Origin: Enterobacter cancerogenus
GTDB lineage: Bacteria; Pseudomonadota; Gammaproteobacteria; Enterobacterales; Enterobacteriaceae
Length of the DNA: 64,000 nucleotides
Direction of reading: 5' to 3'
Assembly: GCA_000773965.1 (NCBI GenBank)
Contig: JRUP01000001.1
Location: 62,001 to 126,000 of the forward strand
In this document: piece after piece, positions 16,526 through 25,345 of the stretch
Position numbering within the stretch: the first letter of the stretch is position 1
Layout of the letters: every line of letters starts with the position of its first letter
Program-made: the position numbers and the translations under genes
Notes under the pieces: model-generated
The model's database searches: none
Seen by the model: the letters and a program-made list of their open reading frames with translations, nothing else
Told to the model about the DNA's origin: nothing

Positions 16526-17459
16526 TGATTACCAAAACGTTGCCCTGTCGCTGGCCGATTGGGCATCGCTGCAACCGACTGTCCACACCACCGCACTGAC
16601 CCAGCATTTTGACAATGAAGATGAGCGGGTGCGCCATATCGAACACGCCGATATCCTCGTTGTTATGCGCGAGCGCACACCGCTCACGGCTGAACTGATT
16701 GGTCGCTTGCCTAACCTGAAACTGGTGGTCACCTCCGGCATGCGTAATGCCTCGATTGATCTGCACGCCTGTGCCGAGCGCTATATCGCCGTGTGCGGCA
16801 CCGCCAGCAGCAGCGCTGCACCGATGGAGCTCACCTGGGGTTTGCTGATTGGGCTGGCACGCCACATCAGGTTAGAAAATCAGGCAATGCGCAATAACGG
16901 GCCGTGGCAGCAAACGCTGGGGCTCGGTTTGCAGGGCAAAACGTTGGGCTTAGTAGGGCTGGGTAAAATCGGTGGCGAGATGGCCAAAGTGGCGCAGGCC
17001 TTTGGGATGCGCGTTTGCGCATGGAGTCAAAATCTCACCGACTCACGCGCGACCGAATGTGGCGCAGAACGGATGCCTTCGCTGCACGCCTTGATGCAAG
17101 CGAGCGATTTTGTCTCGGTGCACCTGGTGCTCAGCGAGCGCTCGCGCCACGTGATTGACCACGCTGCACTGGCGCAGATGAAGCCAGGCGCGCTGTTGAT
17201 CAACACCTCACGCGCCGCACTTGTCGACCAGCAAGCGATGATTGCCGCGCTGCAATCCGGTCAATTGGCTGGCGCCGGAATCGATGTGTTCGAACAGGAA
17301 CCGCTACCTGCTGACCACCCGTTGCGCCATCTGCCCAATGTGCTGGCCACGCCGCACCTTGGCTATGTCGCCGACAGCAATTACCGCACCTACTTCACGC
17401 AGGCAGTGGAAGATATTCAGGGATGGATAAGCGGCGCACCACTGCGATCGCTACTCTGA
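16500..17459 (+). CDS. D-isomer-specific 2-hydroxyacid dehydrogenase family protein
   Basis: A 319-residue NAD(P)-dependent dehydrogenase. The Rossmann motif is GLVGLGKIGGEMA, and the catalytic residues are in NTSRAALVD (Arg), DVFEQEPLP (Glu) and ATPHLGYV (His). The substrate could be a hydroxypyruvate, glyoxylate or related 2-oxoacid; SerA-like regulatory domains are absent. The start was set at the ATG with GAGGAATCCC before it, inside the EAL gene's last codons, since the upstream open frame lacks similarity. The 3' end overlaps the convergent unknown gene by 9 bp. Confidence 0.87.
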   Translation: MSLNCVILDDYQNVALSLADWASLQPTVHTTALTQHFDNEDERVRHIEHADILVVMRERTPLTAELIGRLPNLKLVVTSGMRNASIDLHACAERYIAVCGTASSSAAPMELTWGLLIGLARHIRLENQAMRNNGPWQQTLGLGLQGKTLGLVGLGKIGGEMAKVAQAFGMRVCAWSQNLTDSRATECGAERMPSLHALMQASDFVSVHLVLSERSRHVIDHAALAQMKPGALLINTSRAALVDQQAMIAALQSGQLAGAGIDVFEQEPLPADHPLRHLPNVLATPHLGYVADSNYRTYFTQAVEDIQGWISGAPLRSLL

Positions 17460-17918
17460 GCGACGGCGTTTTTCGGCGATACGCAGCGCCACTTCCAGTG
17501 TGTCATCCGCCAGCGTGACTGGCGGGCGCTGGCCATTCAGGCGCTGGTTAATACGTTCTAAGGTCGGGGTCAGCTGTCCCACCAACTGCTGATACTCATC
17601 AAGCTGGGTAATGGGTTGATTACGCGCGATACTGGTTTGCGTCAGGCGTTGCAGCTGCCGCAAACTCTCGGCCGCCTGGCTGGTGAGCAATCCCGCCTGC
17701 CGCCAGGTTTTCAGGCGTTTCAGCAGTTCATCAGGTTGTTGGGCCAGTAACGCCAATTGGGCATCGGCACGTTCACCGCAGTCAATCCAGCCAATCGGTG
17801 CCACAGGATCGGTAAACGTTCGCCGTGCATCAGGCGCATAATTGATAAGATTCCTTTCTACACTGTCAATTTGCGACAGCCAGGGATTCTCAAACAATCG
17901 GGCGTTTTTTCTCGACAT
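17451..17918 (-). CDS. Hypothetical protein, 155 residues
   Basis: I do not recognise this protein. It starts MSRKNARLFENPWLSQ, with a good ribosome site (AGGTGGAG) before the ATG, and is rich in Leu, Gln and Arg. The region after about residue 50 (LLAQQPDELLKRLKTWRQAG through LRQLQRLTQTS and LERINQRLNGQ) is predicted to be helical and possibly coiled coil; no signal peptide or membrane segment is present. The C-terminus is basic (EKRRRSE). It is monocistronic, convergent with the dehydrogenase gene and divergent from proP. Confidence 0.7.
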   Translation of the reverse strand: MSRKNARLFENPWLSQIDSVERNLINYAPDARRTFTDPVAPIGWIDCGERADAQLALLAQQPDELLKRLKTWRQAGLLTSQAAESLRQLQRLTQTSIARNQPITQLDEYQQLVGQLTPTLERINQRLNGQRPPVTLADDTLEVALRIAEKRRRSE

Positions 17919-18492
17919 GAACACTCCACCTGAGCCAGGCGGCAGAGTATTACCGAATGATGACAGGCTGGCAAGCAAAGCTTACCGCTTCGCTTAATGA
18001 TAAGAATTTCTTATTTATTTGCGCAACAATCAGGTATAGCAATCAAGCCGCCACTTGTCAGAACAATGGATTAATCAATCAGCGATGCGCAGTTGATATC
18101 GCTGATAATCATCAAAATTTTCTACGCGTTTTTTTCAGAAAAAAAATAAATGACACCCTTTGCCACCCTTTTGATGCATTCCTGGCTGAAACGCACGCAT
18201 TACGCGGCCTGACGCGCGATAACCAGGATTTTATAAGCTGCGTTTTCCCCCTCATTCCGCCAGAGTTTTAGCCAAAAAATAGCCAGTTGCTGGCTGAAAC
18301 ATGACAAATATCACACAAAATCGGTATACTCTGTCGCGGGACGTAATCATTTCGCCCCTAATTATTACCGTTGCTACGCCGGATAAAGTCCTCTTTCACG
18401 GCTATGCTTAAATCTTCTCAACGCCGTGGACTGGCCACAAAATGTAGTCTGCAGCGTTGAGGAATTTTCGAATTCCAATACAGGGTTACATC
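17919..18492. other. AT-rich intergenic region upstream of proP
   Basis: This 574-bp gap is markedly more AT-rich than the flanking genes. It holds an inverted repeat ATCAGCGAT (18078-18086) / ATCGCTGAT (18098-18106), an A/T-rich palindromic tract near 18128-18148, and a sigma70-like promoter ending at 18330. An open frame of 104 codons at 17957-18271 has no plausible ribosome site or family similarity, and I do not consider it a gene. Confidence 0.6.
18301..18330 (+). promoter_or_regulatory. Sigma70-like promoter of proP
   Basis: The -35 sequence ATGACA (18301-18306) and the -10 sequence TATACT (18325-18330) are separated by 18 bp, each differing from consensus at one base. A TCACA half-site within the spacer (18311-18315) could belong to a CRP site, which is known at E. 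coli proP P1, but the other half is poor. Confidence 0.5.
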
Positions 18493-19998
18493 ATGAAACT
18501 ACGTAGGAAGCGTGTAAAACCTATCGGACTGGATGACGTCACGATTATCGATGACGCCCGTTTACGTAAAGCCATTACCGCCGCGTCTCTGGGCAACGCG
18601 ATGGAGTGGTTTGATTTTGGTGTTTATGGCTTTGTCGCGTATGCACTGGGTAAAGTGTTCTTCCCGGATGCGTCGCCAAGCGTGCAGATGATTGCTGCAC
18701 TGGGTACCTTCTCTGTTCCCTTCCTGATTCGTCCATTAGGTGGTCTGTTCTTTGGTATGCTCGGCGACAAATACGGTCGTCAGAAAATCCTCTCTATCAC
18801 CATTGTCATCATGTCGATCAGTACCTTCTGTATCGGCCTGATCCCCTCTTATGCCACCATCGGCATCTGGGCACCGATTCTGCTGCTGCTGGCGAAAATG
18901 GCGCAGGGCTTCTCAGTGGGCGGTGAATATACCGGTGCCTCGATCTTTGTCGCGGAATATTCGCCGGACCGTAAGCGTGGCTTTATGGGCAGCTGGCTCG
19001 ACTTCGGCTCCATAGCCGGCTTCGTGCTGGGTGCGGGCGTCGTGGTGCTGATTTCCACCGTCATCGGTGAAGCGAAATTCCTGGAGTGGGGCTGGCGTCT
19101 GCCGTTCTTCCTCGCGCTACCGTTAGGGATCATCGGTCTGTATCTGCGTCACGCGCTGGAAGAGACACCGGCGTTCCAGCAGCACGTTGATAAGCTGGAA
19201 CAAGGCGATCGTGAAGGTCTGCGTGACGGCCCGAAAGTATCCTTCAAAGAGATCGCCACCAAGCACTGGAAAAGTCTGCTGGCCTGTATCGGTCTGGTGA
19301 TTGCCACCAACGTGACCTACTACATGTTGCTGACCTACATGCCAAGCTACCTGTCGCATAACCTGCACTACTCGGAAGATCACGGCGTGCTGATCATTAT
19401 CGCCATCATGATGGGTATGCTGTTTGTGCAGCCGGTGATGGGCATGCTGAGTGACCGCTTTGGCCGTCGCCCGTTTATCATCATCGGCAGTATCGCGCTG
19501 TTCGCCTTCTCGATTCCGGCCTTTATGTTGATTAACAGCGGCGTGCTGGGGCTGATTTTTGCGGGTCTGCTGCTGCTGGCGGTGATCCTTAACGCCTTTA
19601 CCGGCGTGATGGCTTCGTCGCTGCCGGCGATGTTCCCAACGCACATTCGTTACAGTGCGCTGGCCAGTGCCTTCAATATCTCGGTACTGATTGCCGGTTT
19701 AACCCCGACCTTCGCCGCGTGGTTGGTTGAAACAACCAACAATCTGTATATGCCGGCTTATTATCTGATGGTGGTCGCGGTGATTGGTTTGATCACGGGG
19801 ATTTACATGAAAGAGACCGCCAACAAGCCGCTGCGCGGTGCCACACCGGCGGCGTCGGATATTGAAGAAGCGCGTGAAATCCTGCAGGAGCATCACGACA
19901 ACATTGAGCAGAAAATCGAAGATATTGATGAAGAGATCGCTAAGCTCGAGGCGAAACGTAAAAACCTGGTGCAGCAGCACCCGGACATCAACGAGTAA
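18493..19998 (+). CDS. proP: Proline/glycine betaine:H+ symporter
   Basis: A 501-residue MFS osmosensory transporter that imports proline, glycine betaine and other osmoprotectants on a rise in osmolality. The N-terminus (MKLRRKRVKPIGLDDVTIID) and the segment AITAASLGNAMEWFDFGVYG match E. coli ProP closely, as does KYGRQK (MFS motif). The C-terminal cytoplasmic tail (ASDIEEAREILQEHHDNIEQ to the end) has the heptad pattern that forms the antiparallel coiled coil tuning the osmotic threshold. The start was placed at the ATG giving the family N-terminus, 12 codons inside the open frame. An intrinsic terminator follows. Confidence 0.96.
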   Translation: MKLRRKRVKPIGLDDVTIIDDARLRKAITAASLGNAMEWFDFGVYGFVAYALGKVFFPDASPSVQMIAALGTFSVPFLIRPLGGLFFGMLGDKYGRQKILSITIVIMSISTFCIGLIPSYATIGIWAPILLLLAKMAQGFSVGGEYTGASIFVAEYSPDRKRGFMGSWLDFGSIAGFVLGAGVVVLISTVIGEAKFLEWGWRLPFFLALPLGIIGLYLRHALEETPAFQQHVDKLEQGDREGLRDGPKVSFKEIATKHWKSLLACIGLVIATNVTYYMLLTYMPSYLSHNLHYSEDHGVLIIIAIMMGMLFVQPVMGMLSDRFGRRPFIIIGSIALFAFSIPAFMLINSGVLGLIFAGLLLLAVILNAFTGVMASSLPAMFPTHIRYSALASAFNISVLIAGLTPTFAAWLVETTNNLYMPAYYLMVVAVIGLITGIYMKETANKPLRGATPAASDIEEAREILQEHHDNIEQKIEDIDEEIAKLEAKRKNLVQQHPDINE

Positions 19999-20007
19999 TC
20001 TTCCCCA

Positions 20008-20031
20008 CTCCCGCCGCCCGGCGGGAGTTTT
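20008..20031 (+). terminator. Intrinsic terminator after proP
   Basis: CTCCCGCC (20008-20015) pairs with GGCGGGAG (20020-20027) around GCCC, followed by TTTT. Confidence 0.85.
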
Positions 20032-20115
20032 CGTTTCCGCACACAATCCTTCATCCCTGCTGGCGAAAAGGGGTAAACTGTTGTCACTTTTTTCACCAGC
20101 AAAAGTTGTACGAAC

Positions 20116-21093
20116 ATGTCTGAATTCAATCTTCTCCAACGTCCAAGAAGACTGCGCAAAAGCGCATCAATGCGTGAAATGTTCCAGGAATCCCACCTTC
20201 GTCTGAGCGATCTGGCCCTGCCAATCTTCGTTGAAGAAGGCGTGGACGATTACGTGCCGATTAACGCCATGCCGGGTGTGATGCGTATTCCTGAGAAACG
20301 TCTCGCCTATGAGATTGAGCGTATCGCCAAAGCCGGTATTCGCTCTGTGATGACCTTCGGTATCTCGCATCACACGGATGCAACCGGCAGCGATGCATGG
20401 AATGAGAATGGCCTGGTGGCGCGTATGTCGCGTATCTGCAAAGACACCGTGCCAGAAATGATCGTGATGTCCGATACCTGCTTCTGTGAATACACCAGCC
20501 ACGGCCACTGTGGCGTGCTGTGCGATCACGGCGTGGATAACGACCAGACATTAATTAACCTCGGCAAACAAGCCGTGGTCGCCGCGCAAGCCGGTGCGGA
20601 TTTTATCGCCCCTTCAGCGGCAATGGATGGCCAGGTGAAAGCCATTCGTCAGGCACTGGATGCCGCAGGCTTCACCGATACGGCCATCATGTCTTACTCC
20701 ACCAAGTTCGCCTCTTCATTCTACGGTCCGTTCCGGGAAGCAGCAGGAACGGCATTAAAAGGCGATCGTAAAACTTATCAGATGAATCCGATGAACCGCC
20801 GTGAAGCGATTCGCGAGTCCCTGATTGATGAAGCCGAAGGGGCTGATTCACTGATGGTGAAACCGGCGGGCGCTTACCTCGATATTCTGCGTGATATCCG
20901 CGAACGCACTACTCTGCCGCTGGCTGCGTACCAGGTGAGTGGTGAATACGCGATGATCAAATTCGCCGCGCAGGCGGGTGCCATCGACGAACGTAATGTG
21001 GTTCTGGAAAGCCTTGGTGCGATTAAACGTGCCGGTGCTGACCTGATTTTCAGCTATTTTGCCCTTGATCTTGCCGAGCAAAAAGTGCTCTGA
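20116..21093 (+). CDS. hemB: Porphobilinogen synthase (delta-aminolevulinic acid dehydratase)
   Basis: Condenses two 5-aminolevulinate molecules to porphobilinogen in heme and siroheme synthesis. The 325-residue length is standard. The zinc-binding cysteines are in [16 protein letters not shown] (about residues 117-132), and the active-site lysines in [12 protein letters not shown] and [10 protein letters not shown]. The Mg2+-allosteric region and oligomer arm at the N-terminus ([17 protein letters not shown]) are conserved. It is transcribed alone in the same direction as proP, and a 10-bp inverted repeat follows the stop. Confidence 0.97.
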   Translation: MSEFNLLQRPRRLRKSASMREMFQESHLRLSDLALPIFVEEGVDDYVPINAMPGVMRIPEKRLAYEIERIAKAGIRSVMTFGISHHTDATGSDAWNENGLVARMSRICKDTVPEMIVMSDTCFCEYTSHGHCGVLCDHGVDNDQTLINLGKQAVVAAQAGADFIAPSAAMDGQVKAIRQALDAAGFTDTAIMSYSTKFASSFYGPFREAAGTALKGDRKTYQMNPMNRREAIRESLIDEAEGADSLMVKPAGAYLDILRDIRERTTLPLAAYQVSGEYAMIKFAAQAGAIDERNVVLESLGAIKRAGADLIFSYFALDLAEQKVL

Positions 21094-21102
21094 TAATCGT
21101 TA

Positions 21103-21137
21103 CGCTTAGTAATGGATATCGCAACCGTTACTAAGCG
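21103..21137 (+). terminator. Hairpin after hemB
   Basis: CGCTTAGTAA (21103-21112) pairs perfectly with TTACTAAGCG (21128-21137), loop 15 nt, followed by CTTTATG. The T content after the stem is low, so termination is possible but not certain. Confidence 0.5.
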
Positions 21138-21207
21138 CTTTATGCCGTTATGGCAGCAAAACACCAGTGAAGTTGTACCCGAATAATTTAAAAGAAAGAG
21201 TAACGCG

Positions 21208-22182
21208 ATGAAAGCACCTGCACTGCCTGCGGACGAGTCACGTCGTCTGGCCCAGTTACGTGCGCTCAACATTCTGCACACGCCTGCAGAAGAGCGTTTT
21301 GATCGTTTAACCCGCCTTGCTCGTCGTTTGTTCGGCGTGCCGGTTGCGCTGGTTAGCTTGCTGGAGGAGGACCACCAGTGGTTCAAATCTATCGCTGGCC
21401 AAAGCGCGGCGACCGCACCCCGTAATACGTCGTTCTGTGGCCACGCGGTCCTGCAAGACGATGTGATGGTGGTCGAAAACGCCCTTGAAGATGAGCGTTT
21501 CCACGATAATCCGTTAGTGAAAACCTCAGAGAATCCCGTGCGCTTTTACGCGGGTTGTCCGCTGCGTACGCCAGCGGGTGCCAAAGTGGGCACGCTCTGT
21601 ATCGTCGACCACCATGCGCGCGAATTTAATGCGGATGACATGAATACGCTGCGCGATTTGGCCGCGATGGCCGAAGCAGAGTTGGTGGCGTTCCAGACAG
21701 CGACCTCGGATGAACTGACGCAAATCACCAACCGTCGCGGATTTATGACGCTGGGACAGCTCGCGCTGAATGAGTGCGAAGTCAGGCAACTCCCGGCCAG
21801 TCTGACCTTCCTCGACCTCGACCGTTTTAAAGCTATCAATGATACGCTCGGCCACCGCGAGGGGGATCGTGCATTGATGGATTTTGCGGATGCGATGAAA
21901 GTGAGTTTCCGCCACGCTGATATCTTTGCCCGCCTGGGCGGTGATGAGTTTGTGGTGCTGTTTAACGGCTTACAACAGGCCGATGCCGAGGGCGTTTTGG
22001 CGCGCTTTGATCGTTTCCTGCAAAAGCAAACTCAGGATCTCGACCGCCGCTACGCACTGCACTTCTCATCAGGCATTGTGGAGTTTGATCCCGATCATCC
22101 GCTGTCGCTGGAACAGCTGCTGGAAGGCAGCGATGCGCGTATGTACGAAGCCAAAAACGGCAAAAAAAAGCAGGCACAGTAA
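21208..22182 (+). CDS. GAF-GGDEF diguanylate cyclase
   Basis: A 324-residue soluble enzyme that makes c-di-GMP from two GTP. A GAF domain (about residues 20-160, with CGHAVLQDDVMVVENALEDE and GCPLRTPAGAKVGTLCIVD) precedes a GGDEF domain with the intact active site ARLGGDEFVVLF and the segment FLDLDRFKAINDTLGH. An inhibitory I-site RHAD stands exactly five residues before GGDEF, so product inhibition is expected. No membrane segment is present; the GAF domain probably senses a small ligand or redox state. The start ATG has AAGAAAGAGTAAC upstream. It is convergent with the hydrolase gene. Confidence 0.9.
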   Translation: MKAPALPADESRRLAQLRALNILHTPAEERFDRLTRLARRLFGVPVALVSLLEEDHQWFKSIAGQSAATAPRNTSFCGHAVLQDDVMVVENALEDERFHDNPLVKTSENPVRFYAGCPLRTPAGAKVGTLCIVDHHAREFNADDMNTLRDLAAMAEAELVAFQTATSDELTQITNRRGFMTLGQLALNECEVRQLPASLTFLDLDRFKAINDTLGHREGDRALMDFADAMKVSFRHADIFARLGGDEFVVLFNGLQQADAEGVLARFDRFLQKQTQDLDRRYALHFSSGIVEFDPDHPLSLEQLLEGSDARMYEAKNGKKKQAQ

Positions 22183-22187
22183 TGTCA

Positions 22188-22210
22188 GGGCGTGCATAAG
22201 CACGCCCATT
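22188..22210. terminator. Terminator-like hairpin between GGDEF and hydrolase genes
   Basis: GGGCGTGC (22188-22195) pairs with GCACGCCC (22200-22207) around ATAA, followed by ATTT. It sits 5 bp past the cyclase stop, in a 40-bp convergent gap. Confidence 0.65.
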
Positions 22211-22222
22211 TGCCACCGCATC

Positions 22223-23248
22223 TTACCGTGGACGCGCCAGATCGCTAATCAGTGTCTGATTAAACTTCTGCGGCTCTTCCATCTGCGGCGCATGTCCCAT
22301 ACCTGGGAACTCAATTAAATGTGCCTCCGGAATCATCTTCGTCACCTGTTTGCCCAACACATTGTAATGACCTAACTGCGCTTTGACCGCAGCGGGAGCA
22401 ATATCGCTGCCAATCGCGGTGGTATCGGCGGTTCCGATCATCAGCGTTGTCGGCACTTTCAGGTCTTTGAATTCGTAATAGACCGGCTGGGTGAAAATCA
22501 TGTCGTAAATGAGCGCAGAGTTCCACGCCACCTTCTTGTGGCCTGGCCCGCTGTTGAGACCTGCCAGCATATCCACCCACTTGTCGTACTCCGGCTTCCA
22601 CTGACCGCTGTAGTAAGTCGTCTGCTCATACTTTTTAATGCCCGCCGCACTGAGCTTCAGTTCGCGCTGATACCACTGATCCACCGAGCGCCACGGTGCG
22701 CCTTTGGCTTTCCAATCCTCCAGGCCAATCGGGTTCACCAGCACCAGCTTCTGTGTCTGCTGTGGATACATCAGCGCATAGCGCGTCGCCAGCATGCCAC
22801 CGGTTGAATGCCCGATAATCACCGCCTTAGCAACGCCAAGATGCGCTAACAGTTGATGGGTATTCAGCGCCAGTTGCTGGAAGCTGTATTGGTAATTGGC
22901 GGGTTTCGTCGAGCTGCAAAAGCCAATCTGGTCCGGCGCAATCACCCGATATCCCTGCTGGCTAAGCGCTTTGATGGTGTCTTCCCAGGTTGCACCACAA
23001 AAATTCTTACCGTGCAGTAATACCACCGTTTGACCATTAGCCTGCTGCGCGGGTTTGACATCCATGTACCCCATGCTCAGCGGTTGCTGCTGTGAGGAGA
23101 AATTAAAGTGTTCAAGTGGGTAGGGATACTGAAAACCTTCCAACTGCTCGCCATACACATTGGCCGCTAACGCGGAGGTGGTAGGTAGCGCTGCCATCGC
23201 CGTCAAAATCACGGCAAGTGACTGTTTTAGCGGGAAACGAAAAGCCAT
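22223..23248 (-). CDS. Exported alpha/beta hydrolase
   Basis: A 341-residue serine hydrolase with a Sec signal peptide (about residues 1-28, ending SALA before ANVYGEQLEG). The oxyanion region LLHGKNFCGATW, nucleophile elbow GHSTGG, acid residue in IGTADTTAIG and catalytic His in GMGHAPQMEEP are all present. The similarity is to epoxide-hydrolase/haloperoxidase-like hydrolases; the substrate is unknown. The ATG at 23248 was preferred to the GTG two codons upstream because CAGGAG lies 8 bp before it. The export signal implies a periplasmic or secreted enzyme. Confidence 0.85.
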   Translation of the reverse strand: MAFRFPLKQSLAVILTAMAALPTTSALAANVYGEQLEGFQYPYPLEHFNFSSQQQPLSMGYMDVKPAQQANGQTVVLLHGKNFCGATWEDTIKALSQQGYRVIAPDQIGFCSSTKPANYQYSFQQLALNTHQLLAHLGVAKAVIIGHSTGGMLATRYALMYPQQTQKLVLVNPIGLEDWKAKGAPWRSVDQWYQRELKLSAAGIKKYEQTTYYSGQWKPEYDKWVDMLAGLNSGPGHKKVAWNSALIYDMIFTQPVYYEFKDLKVPTTLMIGTADTTAIGSDIAPAAVKAQLGHYNVLGKQVTKMIPEAHLIEFPGMGHAPQMEEPQKFNQTLISDLARPR

Positions 23249-23570
23249 GCGCACTGCTCCTGAGCTATGAAAAAACCATCAGTCTGGCACGTTAATCGCC
23301 AGTGCGTATTGATGAGGTGTGCCAGCGCCACGTTTTCTCATACTGTTAAGCTCGGCAAAGTGATGGAAAATTTGAGTTAAAAATAACGGGCGTGATTACG
23401 CTAAATATTCAACATCGATTCAACAAAAGCGGCCTTAATTTCACTAAAAGCAAGACCAGCCTTGATGACAAATAATAAAACAGCCAATTCCTTATAAAAC
23501 TTTACGTTAATCGGATGAATGGAAAGATTAATTATTTTACACTGTGTCCAGTTAATGGAGGATCAAAAAG
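23249..23570. other. AT-rich divergent intergenic region
   Basis: This 322-bp gap between the hydrolase and the AraC-type regulator becomes strongly AT-rich from about 23360. It contains no convincing open frame or long palindrome. The promoters of both divergent genes must lie here, but no promoter close to consensus stands out. Confidence 0.5.
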
Positions 23571-24059
23571 ATGCCGCAAAAATACAACGAAGGGGTTATT
23601 GATTCGGTGACCAAATGGATTATGGACAATCTGGATCAGCGCTTAAGCATTGATGATATCGCCGTGAAATCGGGTTATTCTAAATGGTATTTGCAGAAAT
23701 TATTTGCCCGCTATCATAATGAAACGCTGGCACGGTATATCCGTAAAAAGAAACTGGCATGCTGTGTCAGCGAGCTGAAATACAGCAACGCACCGATCAT
23801 CAGTCTGGCCGTAAAATACCATTTTGAAAGCCAGCAATCGTTCACTCGCTCCTTTAAGCAAGTGATGGGTTGCACCCCACTCTACTGCCGTAAGCGTCAG
23901 CTGGGGAGCGAAGCCGAGCAGCAATTGAAAGAGAGCACTGATCCATGCGTGGTTTGCCGTAAGCATGGATTTAACAGCAGTGAGAAAATGAAAGAAGTGA
24001 GAACGCCAGCGCTGCGCTCAGGTCAATTTCCCTCACGTATTGATTGTGTGATGCGTTAA
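23571..24059 (+). CDS. Short AraC/XylS-type regulator (MarA/RamA-like) with cysteine-rich tail
   Basis: A 162-residue regulator consisting of the DNA-binding domain alone, like MarA, SoxS and RamA. Two helix-turn-helix units are seen: LSIDDIAVKSGYSKWYLQKLF (start of the first at residue 26) and IISLAVKYHFESQQSFTRSF (about 76-95). MarA-type proteins are usually 107-130 residues; here about 50 extra residues follow, with a CVVC motif (Cys126, Cys129). In total seven cysteines occur (64, 65, 101, 106, 126, 129, 159). An AATGGAGGATC ribosome site precedes the start. The upstream region is AT-rich, which may indicate horizontal origin. Targets are unknown. Confidence 0.82.
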   Translation: MPQKYNEGVIDSVTKWIMDNLDQRLSIDDIAVKSGYSKWYLQKLFARYHNETLARYIRKKKLACCVSELKYSNAPIISLAVKYHFESQQSFTRSFKQVMGCTPLYCRKRQLGSEAEQQLKESTDPCVVCRKHGFNSSEKMKEVRTPALRSGQFPSRIDCVMR

Positions 24060-24098
24060 TAATTCGCGTCACTATTTTTCTTTGCAGGATTTGCATGG

Positions 24099-24122
24099 CA
24101 ACGGATGGTTCGCCATCCGTTG
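24099..24122. terminator. UUCG-loop hairpin after the AraC-type gene
   Basis: CAACGGATGG (24099-24108) pairs perfectly with CCATCCGTTG (24113-24122) around a TTCG tetraloop. Such cUUCGg-like loops are typical of stable terminator hairpins, though the following TTAAG is only weakly T-rich. It lies in the gap between two convergent regulator genes. Confidence 0.6.
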
Positions 24123-24255
24123 TTAAGAATAGCCCTCATTGACCACGCTGAAATATTCTTCTCATCAGATAGCCTGTCAAAATGATCCGGGAATAATTTT
24201 ATCCGCCCTATTTTCAATGCATTCTTATCAATAGGTTGATTTACAAACCATTAAT

Positions 24256-25257
24256 TCACACCCGACCACGAAATGTTTTCCGGTATTGTAACGGAGACGT
24301 ATTCAAATTCTTTTTAAAATGTCGCCTTAACATTAATGGCGAAGAGAATCCGGCTTTTTCTGCGATCAGCTCAATCGGCTGGTCGGTTTTTTCCAAAAAT
24401 CGCTGCGCCAATGCCAGACGCTGATTCACTAACCAATCACTGAAACAGCTGCCAGTGGTTTGGTTAAAACGGCGCGTAAAACTGCGGCGACTCATCAACG
24501 CTCTCTCCGCCAACTGATCCAGCGTGAGGGCCTGCTGCAAATTTTCGGTGGCCCAACTGAGCGCCGACATAAATCGATCGTTGCCCGCCGAGTGATAGAC
24601 CGGCTGCTCAATATATTGCGCCTGGCCGCCCTGCCGATGCGGCGGTACCACCAGCATGCGCGCCACACTGTTGGCCACATCCACTCCACACTGTTCACGC
24701 ACCAGATGCAGGCAGCAATCGATACTCGCTGCAGTGCCCGCCGAGGTCACAATCTGCCCTTCGTCGATATACAACACGTCACGGTCAATCGTCACATCGG
24801 GGTAAAGCCGTTCAAAATCACTCATCCAACGCCAGTGTGTCGTGGCGCGCTGCTGATGCAGCAAGCCAGCGGCTCCGAGCACAAAGGCGCCAAGACACAA
24901 GCCAACAATCTGAGCCCCACGCTGGGCAGCCTGCTGTAACGCCTGCAACAACGCGGGCGGTGGCGCAACGGCAGGATCGCTCCAGCTGGGTACCACCACC
25001 ATATCCGCTTCGGCCAGCATAGCCAGTTCATGCTCCGCGACAATCGAAAAACCGCTGTTGGTGCGAAGCGGACCGGCGTGGGTGGCACAGATCATTAATT
25101 GGTAGCAAGCTCGGCCATCTTCGCGTTCCGCCTTCTCAAACACCGCACAGGGAACGGAAAGATGAAACGGGATGATGTCGTCAAACACCACAATACCGAC
25201 CTTAATGGGCGCATTCAGGTGCGCCATTTTTGGCGCAAAGTGAACGTTATTTGTCAT
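24256..25257 (-). CDS. GlxA family transcriptional regulator (DJ-1/PfpI + AraC HTH)
   Basis: A 333-residue regulator with an N-terminal DJ-1/PfpI (GATase1-like) domain (about residues 12-185; KVGIVVFDDIIPFHLSVP, nucleophile-elbow region IVGLCLGAFVLGAAGLL) and a C-terminal AraC-type double HTH (about 225-325; LTLDQLAERALMSRRSFTRRF and IELIAEKAGFSSPLMLRRHF). The start was set at the ATG (MTNNVHF) with AAGGAG upstream. It is divergent from the exported cysteine hydrolase with 88 bp between, a standard arrangement for a local activator. The DJ-1 domain probably senses a small amide or amine, an inference from the family. Confidence 0.87.
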   Translation of the reverse strand: MTNNVHFAPKMAHLNAPIKVGIVVFDDIIPFHLSVPCAVFEKAEREDGRACYQLMICATHAGPLRTNSGFSIVAEHELAMLAEADMVVVPSWSDPAVAPPPALLQALQQAAQRGAQIVGLCLGAFVLGAAGLLHQQRATTHWRWMSDFERLYPDVTIDRDVLYIDEGQIVTSAGTAASIDCCLHLVREQCGVDVANSVARMLVVPPHRQGGQAQYIEQPVYHSAGNDRFMSALSWATENLQQALTLDQLAERALMSRRSFTRRFNQTTGSCFSDWLVNQRLALAQRFLEKTDQPIELIAEKAGFSSPLMLRRHFKKNLNTSPLQYRKTFRGRV

Positions 25258-25345
25258 GCGCAGTACTCCTTCACTTTCGGCACAATCGCCATACTGCTGT
25301 GCATCGGAAGTCACCCTGACCTCCCAATCAAAGAGATGATTAGTG

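Noticed and set aside
17957..18271. 104-codon open frame upstream of proP
   Set aside because: No ribosome site, no similarity, AT-rich non-coding composition.
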